A DNA stretch of 15,326 bases from the NCBI GenBank assembly GCA_036736205.1, contig DAINMX010000153.1, positions 1-15,326 of the forward strand, written 5' to 3'. Under the pieces are notes generated by a model. The model was given only the letters and a program-made list of their open reading frames with translations. It did no database searches and was not told where the DNA came from. The position numbers and the translations under genes were made by a program. Of the stretch, positions 6,978-14,040 are shown one piece after another; within the stretch, counting starts at the first letter, position 1; every line of letters starts with the position of its first letter. The stretch comes from XYA12-FULL-58-9 sp001798605. Its GTDB lineage: Bacteria > Myxococcota > XYA12-FULL-58-9.

Positions 6978-7885
6978 ACGGGGCGACGGTCGCAATCACC
7001 CTGGATCTTGATGGGCCGAGGGAGTACGCCAGTATTCATGGAGTCGAACTCGACGCCGACGTCGAGCTGCAGCAGATGTATGGTCGTCCACTGGAGCGAT
7101 TTGTCGAGCTCTGTCAGGGCGCTGGAGCGAGTGGGACACTCTTTGTGGTGGCGCGTGATGTGACCGCCCAGACGGCAGCCACGCTGCGAGGTCTCGTCGC
7201 CATGGGTTTTGAGGTGGCAAGCCATTCGTCGGTCCACGATTACGGATTGTCGCGACGGCCACCCACAGCGATCGAGACGGACCTCAGGCGCAGCCGCGAC
7301 ATCCTGGAAAGGGAGGTCGGTGCGAGGCCTGTCGGCTTTCGTGCGCCCGGCTACCACTTGAGCGAGCCCGTGTTGGATGCACTCGAGACGCTCGGTTTCT
7401 CCTATTCGTCGTCAGTGTTGCCCAGCCCGCCGTATTTCTTCGCCAAGGCCGCAGTGCTCGCAGGCTATCGTCTACTCGGACGCACGTCGGCCTCAATGCA
7501 GGGGTCGGCTGGTATGTTGATCGCTCCCAGACAGCCATATCGGCCAGGTCGGAACCCCTATGTAAAAGGGACACGGCACCTCGTCGAGTTGCCGATCAGT
7601 GTTGCAACGCCACTGCGATTGCCAGTCACGGGTGCGAGCCTGGTTCTCGCACCCAGGGCACTGCGGCGGTTGTTGGTGTCATCGCTCGCCAAGCAAAAAT
7701 CTGTGGTGCTCAACCTGCACGCTATGGATTTGGCAAGAGCCGATGAAGTTCCGAGATCCGTCGTTGGGCACCAGCCTGAGCTCCGGTTGGATGTCGAGAA
7801 GCGTTTGAGGATAATTGGCGAATGCATCAATGGGCTCGGGCCCAGGACGGTGGTAACTTGCGCTCAGTTGGCTGTATCAGTCTGA
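6974..7885 (+). CDS. NodB-fold polysaccharide deacetylase (CE4-like)
   Basis: A 303-residue NodB-homology protein, predicted metal-dependent N- or O-deacetylase acting on a sugar. Motif 1 is the variant ITLDLDG (Asp11 and Asp13), replacing TFDDG. Motif 2 is HSSVH with metal-ligand His84 and His88. Motif 3 is GFRAPGY with Arg123. A late LNLHAMD supplies His249. All catalytic positions therefore look filled. No signal peptide or membrane helix is seen, so it probably works in the cytoplasm or peripherally at the membrane. That fits deacetylation of a lipid-linked sugar or nucleotide-sugar product rather than a finished extracellular polymer. Its ATG overlaps the glycosyltransferase stop (ATGA, 6974-6977). 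Its 3' end overlaps the convergent dnaJ-type gene by 9 bases. Family assignment is firm; substrate is inferred from neighbours only. Confidence 0.88.
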   Translation: MNGATVAITLDLDGPREYASIHGVELDADVELQQMYGRPLERFVELCQGAGASGTLFVVARDVTAQTAATLRGLVAMGFEVASHSSVHDYGLSRRPPTAIETDLRRSRDILEREVGARPVGFRAPGYHLSEPVLDALETLGFSYSSSVLPSPPYFFAKAAVLAGYRLLGRTSASMQGSAGMLIAPRQPYRPGRNPYVKGTRHLVELPISVATPLRLPVTGASLVLAPRALRRLLVSSLAKQKSVVLNLHAMDLARADEVPRSVVGHQPELRLDVEKRLRIIGECINGLGPRTVVTCAQLAVSV

Positions 7886-8824
7886 CGGGAGCCGCAGGGC
7901 TTCGAGGGCGCTCTTCTGCTCGTCGGTGAGATTTTCGCGAATGCTGACGCGGATGACGGCGTAGAGGTCTCCGGCAGATCTCGAGTCCGAGCCTGGCACA
8001 CCGAAACCCTTGAGACGGATGGAGGTTCCGGGTTGGGTACCGGCGGGGATCTTGATTCGCTTGTCACCGAATTGCAGGGTGGGGATCGCAATGCTGGTGC
8101 CGAGCATGAGCTCGATGGCGTCGACGGCGACTTCGATCTCCAAGTCGCGATCGCCACGCCAGCTGAAACGGGAGTGTGGGGCGACTCTTATCTCGAGATA
8201 GAGATCTTCAGGTTGTCCTCCTGGCGGCACAGCGCCGCCCTGACCCTTGAGCCGCAGCTGAGTGCCGTCGCGAGTACCCGGAGGGATCTTGATTTTGAGA
8301 TTGCGGGAGGGGCCACCTGGGGGCCCAATGGCAATGGATCGCTCGCTGCCATTGACCGCCTCATGAAAACCCACGGTGATGTGAGAGATGGCGCGGGGTT
8401 GCTGTTGGGCGTGCGGAGAACCGCCAAATCCGGGAAAGCCTCCTCCTTCGAAGCCATGGGATTGTTGCCCCGGTCGTCCCCTGCCTGAGAATCGCCCAAA
8501 GATGCGCGAGAAGACATCGCCGCCGAAGCCCATGTCACCAAGGATGTCTTCAATATTGCCGACGTTGGCCCCCCTGAATATGTCGTCTTGAGAAAACTGT
8601 TGACGAAAACGGTCGGAGCCGAACATGTCGTACTGCCGTCGCTTCTGCTCATCGCTGAGGACCGCATAGGCCTCATTGATCTCCTTGAACTTCGCCTCCG
8701 CAGTTTCCTTATCCTCCGCGCGATCGGGGTGATGCTCCAGAGCCTTCTTACGAAATGCCTTTTTTATTTCCTCGGGGGTCGCGGTCTTTTCTATCCCTAA
8801 GGTCGCGTAGTAGTCCTTGGCCAT
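7877..8824 (-). CDS. DnaJ-class co-chaperone, CbpA-like (no zinc finger)
   Basis: A 315-residue type B Hsp40 that would stimulate DnaK ATPase and deliver unfolded clients. The J domain occupies about residues 4-70, with the HPD tripeptide at 32-34 in EHHPDR and the usual EINEAYAVLSDEQKRRQYD helix. A Gly/Phe-rich linker (about 95-140, e.g. GFEGGGFPGFGG) follows. Two beta-barrel client-binding domains come next, with PPGTRDGTQLRLKGQG and PAGTQPGTSIRLKGFG as the paired motifs. There is no CxxCxGxG zinc region, so it is CbpA/DnaJ-C type rather than canonical DnaJ. ATG at 8824 has a weak TTAGG just upstream. It lies 95 bp downstream of the large RCC1-repeat gene on the same strand, with no convincing terminator between. 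Neither dnaK nor grpE is in the window. Confidence 0.93.
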   Translation of the reverse strand: MAKDYYATLGIEKTATPEEIKKAFRKKALEHHPDRAEDKETAEAKFKEINEAYAVLSDEQKRRQYDMFGSDRFRQQFSQDDIFRGANVGNIEDILGDMGFGGDVFSRIFGRFSGRGRPGQQSHGFEGGGFPGFGGSPHAQQQPRAISHITVGFHEAVNGSERSIAIGPPGGPSRNLKIKIPPGTRDGTQLRLKGQGGAVPPGGQPEDLYLEIRVAPHSRFSWRGDRDLEIEVAVDAIELMLGTSIAIPTLQFGDKRIKIPAGTQPGTSIRLKGFGVPGSDSRSAGDLYAVIRVSIRENLTDEQKSALEALRLPSD

Positions 8825-8919
8825 GGGCCTAACATAGCGGGAAAACTACGGGACACAATACGGATTTTCGGTTCAGCGTGCCGAACAGTGGGAGAGCAAA
8901 GGTTCGTGACACCATCGCG

Positions 8920-11478
8920 TTAGGGAACGCCCACCGGTTGCACCTTGGTGTAGATGATACTGTCGGTGTAGGCCGGGTTGCCCATCTGGTGGTCGCTGTT
9001 GTTGCCCCAGCAGCGTAGGGTGTCATCGTCGAGGAGTTGGGCACAGGAGTGATTGACGCCAGAAACCATGTCGCGCACACCCACATCACCGAGTCCGGGG
9101 ATTGGAATTGCCTTGCGGTGAGCCGAAGTGGTGCCATCCCCAAGCGCCGCGCTCAGGTTGCCTCCCCATCCGTATAGGGTGCCATCTTCCAACAGCGCGA
9201 AGGTGTTGTAGTACCCAGAGGCGATGAGGACGACATTTTCCAAAGGTTTGTCATCGTCTTCGCGGATGACGGTCTGGGGCACATGGGTGTCGAAAGTGTT
9301 GCCGTTACCCAACTCTCCATTGCTGCCATGTCCCCAACAGCGAACCTGCCCGGTGCCGAGCAGAGCACAGGAGCCGACGCCCTGAAGCGCCAACCCAATG
9401 ACGTTGGCCAAACCCGCGACAGGCAAGGGCACAGTGCTGAGGTTGATGCCGCCGTCCCCGGGGTCTGTGATTGCGGGATCGGTGCCGAGCTGACCCCAGT
9501 AGTTTTCACCCCAACAGCTCATCGTGCGGTCGTTCTCGATGGCGCAAATATGCGCATCGCCACCGCCGCCCAGTTGTAGAACATCGCTGACGGTTGGGTG
9601 TTGTTCTGGTACGTACTGGTTACTCGGTGCCGGCGCGGTCCCACACTGCCCACCATTGCATTGGCCCCAACACCAAACAGTACGATCGCGAAGGATGGCG
9701 CAGTGGGTGCTGTCATCTGTTGAAATGAGGGCAACTGCTGTATGGATGCCCGACACGTATGTGGGGATGTGCGTGGTCTCATCAATCCCATCGCCGAGCA
9801 TACCAAAGCCGCCCCAGCCCCAGCAGCGAACGGTGCCGTCGCCGATGAGAGCGCAGCTGCTGAAGTCGCCAGCGCTGACCGACACCACGTGGCTGAGCTC
9901 GGGCACCTCCATTGCTGTGGGCACAGCAGGCAGTGAAGTGGGGTCCTGTCCGCAGCCAGCGTAGGTGTTGTATCCCCAACACTTCACGTGCCCGGTGTTG
10001 TTCAAATACAGAGTGTGGCGATAAACCGCGGAGAGCTGGGCATCATCGCAACCAGAGGCGGCATAGCAAGCACCCTCGCCGCAGTATGCCTGGGGTGAGC
10101 ATTCAGGGTTCCACGAGACGCATGGGGTGGTCGAGGGCTCGTCGGGGTTGCTGCATACGCCGTTGCTGCAAACATCTTGGGTGCACTCGTTGTCGTCGCC
10201 GCAATCCATCCAGGCAATGGCCGTGCAGCCACCGTCTTGGCACTGGGAGGCTGTCGAGCAGGCGTCGCCGTCATCGCAGGTGACGCGGTTGTCGATGTTC
10301 TCGCAAAGGCCGCTGACGCACCTGTCATCGGTGCAGGCGTTGTCGTCATCGCAGTCGAGCCAGATGGTCGCCCTACATCCGCCCTCGGAACAACGGGAGC
10401 TCAAGGAGCAGGCGTCGCCGTCATCACAGAGGTCATCGTTGTCGACGTTGTCACAGACGCCATCCACGCAGGCGTCGTCTGTACAGCCGTTGTCATCGTC
10501 GCAGTTGAGCCAGGCGGTTGCCTCGCAGTTACCGGCGGAGCAAACGGATGCGGTGCTGCACAGGTTACCATCGTCGCAGGAGCGGTTGTGCGCCGTGAAG
10601 ACGCAGCCGGTGCTCTCGGAGTTGCACATGTCGTCGGTACACGGGTTTTCATCGTCACAGGTGAACTCGGAGGTGGCCACGCACTCTCCTTCAAAACAAG
10701 CAGATGATGGCGTGCAGTTGTCGCCATCATTACAGAGGTCGCTGTTGTCGACGAAGAAGCAGTCCCCATTGATGCAGGAGTCGGTGGTGCAGCCGTTGTC
10801 GTCGTCGCAGAGGATCTCTGCAATGGCTGTGCACTCTCCATGGATGCACTCGGAGGCGGTGGTGCACAGGTCGCCATCGTCACAGTCGCCGGTGATGTCA
10901 TCATGCCTGCAGTGGCCATCGTTGCAGCTGTCGGCGGTGCAGGCGTTGTCATCGTCACAGTCGAAGAAAGCGGTGGCAATGCAGGTACCCTCTTGGCACT
11001 CGGACAGGACACTGCAGGGGTCGCCGTCGTCACACAAGGCGGTGTTGTCCGTGTGGACGCACGCGCCCACACCGCAGCTGTCGTCGGTACAGGGATTGTC
11101 GTCGTTACAATCGAGGGTCCGAACGGCTGTGCACACCCCGTCGCTGCATGCGGCGGCAGCAACGCAGGGATCTTCGTGTTGGCAGTCGGCGCCATCGGCG
11201 ATAACGCGTACCACGCACTCCGAGCTCATGCATACCTGTTCGACGCAGCTTTCCCCCGGCCCGCACAGGCTTCCCTCAGCTTTGCCAGGATAGACGCAGT
11301 CGCCGTCGAGGCACTCTGCACCTTCTTGCTTCTCACAGGGAGCAGGGTCGGTGCAGTCGCCGGCAAACTTACACTCGGTGACCCGGCCCAAGGGACTGCC
11401 ATCTGAGCAAGCTGTGCCCGTCGCGACAGCAGCGCATGACACGAGAATGGATGCAAAGCGGGACAAATGAGTCGGCAT
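8920..11478 (-). CDS. Large exported protein with Cys/Asp-rich CTDC-like repeats and an RCC1 beta-propeller
   Basis: An 852-residue cell-surface or outer-membrane-associated protein of unknown function. The N-terminus (basic, hydrophobic, then ATGTAC at residues 19-24) looks like a signal peptide with an atypical lipobox; lipidation at Cys24 is possible. Residues about 99-448 hold a tandem Cys/Asp array alternating CDDGD.C...S.C..G.C and CDDDN.CTDD.C..G.C, reminiscent of Dictyostelium CTDC repeats. The C-terminal half has seven RCC1/ALF-type repeats, each roughly S/C-CAL..DGTVRCWG...GQLG, enough for one seven-bladed propeller. Blades 1-5 and 7 carry a Cys in the CWG core; blade 6 (TFALLEDGTLYGWGGN) lacks both usual cysteines. 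ATG at 11478 has a perfect AGGAGG 5 nt upstream. Such proteins are frequent in Myxococcota-like genomes; adhesion, ligand binding or calcium-dependent structure are inferences only. Confidence 0.85.
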   Translation of the reverse strand: MPTHLSRFASILVSCAAVATGTACSDGSPLGRVTECKFAGDCTDPAPCEKQEGAECLDGDCVYPGKAEGSLCGPGESCVEQVCMSSECVVRVIADGADCQHEDPCVAAAACSDGVCTAVRTLDCNDDNPCTDDSCGVGACVHTDNTALCDDGDPCSVLSECQEGTCIATAFFDCDDDNACTADSCNDGHCRHDDITGDCDDGDLCTTASECIHGECTAIAEILCDDDNGCTTDSCINGDCFFVDNSDLCNDGDNCTPSSACFEGECVATSEFTCDDENPCTDDMCNSESTGCVFTAHNRSCDDGNLCSTASVCSAGNCEATAWLNCDDDNGCTDDACVDGVCDNVDNDDLCDDGDACSLSSRCSEGGCRATIWLDCDDDNACTDDRCVSGLCENIDNRVTCDDGDACSTASQCQDGGCTAIAWMDCGDDNECTQDVCSNGVCSNPDEPSTTPCVSWNPECSPQAYCGEGACYAASGCDDAQLSAVYRHTLYLNNTGHVKCWGYNTYAGCGQDPTSLPAVPTAMEVPELSHVVSVSAGDFSSCALIGDGTVRCWGWGGFGMLGDGIDETTHIPTYVSGIHTAVALISTDDSTHCAILRDRTVWCWGQCNGGQCGTAPAPSNQYVPEQHPTVSDVLQLGGGGDAHICAIENDRTMSCWGENYWGQLGTDPAITDPGDGGINLSTVPLPVAGLANVIGLALQGVGSCALLGTGQVRCWGHGSNGELGNGNTFDTHVPQTVIREDDDKPLENVVLIASGYYNTFALLEDGTLYGWGGNLSAALGDGTTSAHRKAIPIPGLGDVGVRDMVSGVNHSCAQLLDDDTLRCWGNNSDHQMGNPAYTDSIIYTKVQPVGVP
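10145..11184 (-). repeat. Tandem coding repeat, seven ~150-bp Cys/Asp dyads
   Basis: Within the RCC1-repeat gene, seven consecutive dyads of about 50 residues (25 + 25) are visible. Each joins a CDDGD-type half to a CDDDN-type half. The first half-unit (CQHEDPCVAAAAC) is the most diverged, and one unit has a two-residue insertion (CNSESTGC). Related DNA is obvious on the plus strand as recurring variants of ttgtcgtcatcgcagtcgag. Units differ at many synonymous and non-synonymous sites, so the array is not a recent perfect expansion. The spacing is in-frame and protein-coding, not a CRISPR or satellite. Confidence 0.85.
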
Positions 11479-11483
11479 CTGCG

Positions 11484-11489
11484 CCTCCT
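11484..11489 (-). promoter_or_regulatory. Strong Shine-Dalgarno (AGGAGG) of the RCC1-repeat gene
   Basis: A perfect AGGAGG on the minus strand lies 5 nt before the ATG at 11478. It fixes the start of the 852-residue exported protein and implies efficient translation. It is the best ribosome-binding site in the window. Confidence 0.75.
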
Positions 11490-11527
11490 GGTGCGCGACT
11501 ATAGACTACGTCTGCACATCTGGCTAC

Positions 11528-11568
11528 GCCGCACGGCGTTTCATCGTCGCATGCCGCACGGCGCTTCA
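11528..11568. promoter_or_regulatory. Paired 16-bp direct repeats in a divergent promoter region (candidate operator)
   Basis: GCCGCACGGCGTTTCA at 11528-11543 recurs as GCCGCACGGCGCTTCA at 11553-11568, one mismatch in 16, start-to-start distance 25 bp. Each copy has an internal inverted repeat GCCG-CA-CGGC. The pair sits between the divergent RCC1-repeat gene and ligA, so it could be a tandem binding site for a dimeric regulator of either gene. The regulator is unknown and the assignment is inference; a chance repeat cannot be excluded. Confidence 0.4.
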
Positions 11569-11636
11569 ACTGTGTGCGATGAATTGTGTGTTGATATGCT
11601 GCAGCGCGTCATCTGTTTCCATTCAATGGGAGATGC

Positions 11637-11680
11637 AAGGGTTGAAAGCGCGCACGTTGACGGCGGCGAGGGAAACCCTT
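11637..11680 (+). other. Possible leader hairpin upstream of ligA
   Basis: AAGGGTT (11637-11643) pairs perfectly with AACCCTT (11674-11680), enclosing 30 nt, and ends 34 nt before the ligA start codon. It does not match any riboswitch I recognise. It may be a leader-RNA stem or chance; the seven-base stem alone is weak evidence. Confidence 0.2.
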
Positions 11681-11714
11681 ATCCAAGCTTGCACCTCATT
11701 CGCGGAGAATTGCC

Positions 11715-13865
11715 GTGACCCCAGAGCAACGTATCGTCAAGCTGAGAGACGAGGTCAATTTCCACCTTTACCGGTATCATGTGCTCGACTCGCCGGTTAT
11801 TTCCGACAAAGAGTACGACAAGCTCTATCACCAGTTGCGAGAGTTGGAGGTTGAACATCCTGAGTTGGTGTCGGCCGATTCGCCAACCCAACGTGCTGGT
11901 GCCGAGCCTCTCGAGGGATTTGAGAAGGTAAAGCACCCGGTGCCGATCCTGAGTCTCGCGAACGCCTTCTCAGCCGACGATTTGCGTGCCTGGCGGACCC
12001 GCATCGGTCCACATCTGCCCAACGCCACCCTTGATCTCGATTACATGGTTGAGCCCAAGCTCGATGGACTGACTGTCGTGCTTACCTATCGCGATGGTGT
12101 CTTTGTCGAGGGTGCCACACGCGGCAACGGGGAGGTGGGTGAAGGGATTACGCAGAATCTGCGCACTCTCTACAGTTTGCCCAAGCGCATTCCTGTCGAT
12201 CCGAATAGCAAAATAAAGACCCCGCCATATCTCGTTGTTCGTGGTGAGGCATTTTTCCCTCTCGACAAGTTTGAGGAGCTCAACAAATCCCGCATCGACG
12301 CTGGCGAGCAAGCCTACATGAATCCCCGCAACGCGGCGGCGGGGTCGCTGCGCCAGCTCGATTCGTCAATCACTGCCAAAAGACCCCTGGCGATCTATTG
12401 CTACGATATCGTTGCGTCCAAGGGCGTGGATCTGCCCGCCGAACAAAAGGATCGGCTGGCCCACCTCGAGAGCCTCGGTTTTCCCGTATCCCCAGACAAC
12501 CTCTACTGCAAAAATATCGATGAGGTTGTTGGGGCCTACGAGGATTGGGACGACAAGCGCAATCAGATCAACTACGAGGTCGACGGCATCGTCGTCAAAA
12601 TCAATGATCGGCCTCTAGCTGACTCCCTCGGCTTTGTTGGTAAAGACCCGCGTGGTGCGACGGCCATGAAGTTTCCAGCGCAGGAGGAGATCACCACACT
12701 ACTTGCAGTTGAGGTGAGTGTAGGCCGCACAGGTGTGCTCGCTCCGGTGGCAGTGCTCGAGCCGGTCGAGATTGGTGGGGTCATCGTTCGCAACGCGACC
12801 TTGCACAACTATCAAGAGATAGCCCGCAAGGACATTCGAATTGGTGATCGCGTCGCGGTCAAGCGCGCTGGAGAGGTGATCCCTTACGTAGTCGGCCCGA
12901 TTACTGATGTGCGCAAGGGTAAAGAGAAAGTCGTTGAGCCGCCCAAACAATGTCCGGCATGCAGAGGGCCAGCGACTCAAATCGAAGGAGAAGTTGCTAT
13001 CTACTGCGACAATCCGAGCTGCCCCGAGCAGCTGGTGCGCCGCATCGAGTATTTTGCCAGCCGTGGAGTCATGGACATCGAGAGCTTCGGCTCGCATACC
13101 TCGTCGCTTCTTACCGAGAAGGGTTTGCTCGCAGACCTTGGAGACATCTATTTGCTCCAGGAAAAAGATTTGCTCCTCCTCGAGGGGTTCGAGAAGAAGA
13201 AGGTCGACAATCTTCTTGCTGGCATCGAGTCGAGTTTGAAGCAGCCCGCGGATCTCGTGTTGACCGGGTTAGGCATTCGTTTTGTCGGCAACGCTGTCGC
13301 CAAGCTGCTGCTCAAGACCTTTGGTAGTATTGATGCCATTGCCGCCGCCAAAGAGAGTGAGCTTGAGGCGGTCGATGGAATCGGACCGCAAATTGCCAAA
13401 GCCGTGAACAAATGGTTCAAAAACGGCAGCAACACCAAGGTGCTCGACAAGCTGCGCAAGTCTGGCCTGCAGTTCGATCTCGCCAAACAAAAAGGTGCCA
13501 CCGGGGCGCTGGCCGGCAAGACCCTGGTTGTGACCGGCACTCTACCAACCTTATCCCGTGCCGATGCCGAGGCGCTTATCGAGTTGCATGGTGGCAAGGC
13601 CACAGGTTCGGTCAGCAAAAAAACCGACTACTTGGTGGTTGGAGAATCAGCGGGTAGCAAGCTAGCCAAAGCCAAGAGCCTCGGCGTGGCGATTGTCGAT
13701 GAAGCTGCGTTGTTGGCGTTGGTCGGTGGAGCTGCGGTCAAACCAGTTGCGATGGCAAAGGCGGCGAAGGCAACGGCAAAGGCGACGACCGACAAGTCCA
13801 AGGCAGACAAGAAGCCCACCAAGAAAAAGAGCAAGAAGAAGGTCAAGCAATTCGATTTGTTTTAG
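11715..13865 (+). CDS. ligA: NAD-dependent DNA ligase with lysine-rich, clamp-motif tail
   Basis: The replicative and repair ligase that seals nicks using NAD+. Domain Ia (about 1-70) contains LYRYHVLDSPVISDKEYD, which binds NMN. The adenylation domain has EPKLDG with nucleophilic Lys115, plus GATRGNGEVGE. The OB-fold contains VAVKRAGEVIPYV. The zinc finger has Cys413, Cys416, Cys431 and Cys436. Helix-hairpin-helix repeats follow (TGLGIRFVGNA, AVDGIGPQIAKAV). The BRCT domain (about 597-670) opens with LAGKTLVVTGTLPTLSRADA. The protein is 716 residues against a usual 670 or so; the excess is a tail from about 671 with 15 lysines in the last 46 residues, ending QFDLF, which resembles a sliding-clamp-binding peptide. 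The start is GTG at 11715 with GGAG 9 nt upstream, giving the normal family N-terminus. One family variation is MDIESFG where MDIEGLG is usual. Confidence 0.97.
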   Translation: MTPEQRIVKLRDEVNFHLYRYHVLDSPVISDKEYDKLYHQLRELEVEHPELVSADSPTQRAGAEPLEGFEKVKHPVPILSLANAFSADDLRAWRTRIGPHLPNATLDLDYMVEPKLDGLTVVLTYRDGVFVEGATRGNGEVGEGITQNLRTLYSLPKRIPVDPNSKIKTPPYLVVRGEAFFPLDKFEELNKSRIDAGEQAYMNPRNAAAGSLRQLDSSITAKRPLAIYCYDIVASKGVDLPAEQKDRLAHLESLGFPVSPDNLYCKNIDEVVGAYEDWDDKRNQINYEVDGIVVKINDRPLADSLGFVGKDPRGATAMKFPAQEEITTLLAVEVSVGRTGVLAPVAVLEPVEIGGVIVRNATLHNYQEIARKDIRIGDRVAVKRAGEVIPYVVGPITDVRKGKEKVVEPPKQCPACRGPATQIEGEVAIYCDNPSCPEQLVRRIEYFASRGVMDIESFGSHTSSLLTEKGLLADLGDIYLLQEKDLLLLEGFEKKKVDNLLAGIESSLKQPADLVLTGLGIRFVGNAVAKLLLKTFGSIDAIAAAKESELEAVDGIGPQIAKAVNKWFKNGSNTKVLDKLRKSGLQFDLAKQKGATGALAGKTLVVTGTLPTLSRADAEALIELHGGKATGSVSKKTDYLVVGESAGSKLAKAKSLGVAIVDEAALLALVGGAAVKPVAMAKAAKATAKATTDKSKADKKPTKKKSKKKVKQFDLF

Positions 13866-13902
13866 CTAGACCGGTTTCAACTTGAACTGAGCTGACTCAT
13901 CG

Positions 13903-13955
13903 ATGACGCAGCGCGGCGCGCGCCAGTTGGAGCGCTGGCGCCGCGCCTGCGTCAT
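13903..13955. terminator. Long GC-rich hairpin between convergent genes (possible bidirectional terminator)
   Basis: ATGACGCAG at 13903-13911 pairs perfectly with CTGCGTCAT at 13947-13955. A GC-rich inner stem ending CGCCAG/CTGGCG continues inward with a few unpaired bases and closes on an 8-nt loop (13927-13934). It sits in the convergent spacer after ligA and before the stop of the PKD gene, where a shared terminator would be expected. There is no clear T-run on either side, so it is not a textbook intrinsic terminator. A REP-like palindrome is the alternative. Confidence 0.5.
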
Positions 13956-13997
13956 TCTTACCGTCCCAAAGATCCGATCCCATAAAGACGAAAGCGG

Positions 13998-14009
13998 TCT
14001 AGGCCTAGA
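13998..14009. other. 12-bp perfect palindrome TCTAGGCCTAGA
   Basis: A perfect palindrome in the ligA-PKD gene spacer, followed 5 bp later by a partial copy (CCTAGA). It could be a protein-binding site, a remnant repeat, or chance; nothing else supports a role. Confidence 0.2.
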
Positions 14010-14040
14010 GCGGCCTAGAACCACAGCGGGCCAGGTCGAA

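Noticed and set aside
8860..8885. A possible terminator stem (TTCGG/CCGAA) between the RCC1-repeat gene and the DnaJ gene
   Set aside because: Only five base pairs, and no T-run follows in the direction of transcription (minus strand), so support is too weak.
10145..11184. Regular repeats that could suggest a CRISPR array
   Set aside because: The period is about 150 bp, copies are diverged, and all variation keeps the reading frame and the Cys pattern. They are protein repeats.
10127..11293. A 388-codon open frame on the plus strand opposite the Cys/Asp repeats
   Set aside because: It is a repetitive Ser/Gln/Leu-rich shadow created by the tandem repeats. The minus-strand frame has a signal peptide, a perfect Shine-Dalgarno and clear domain repeats.
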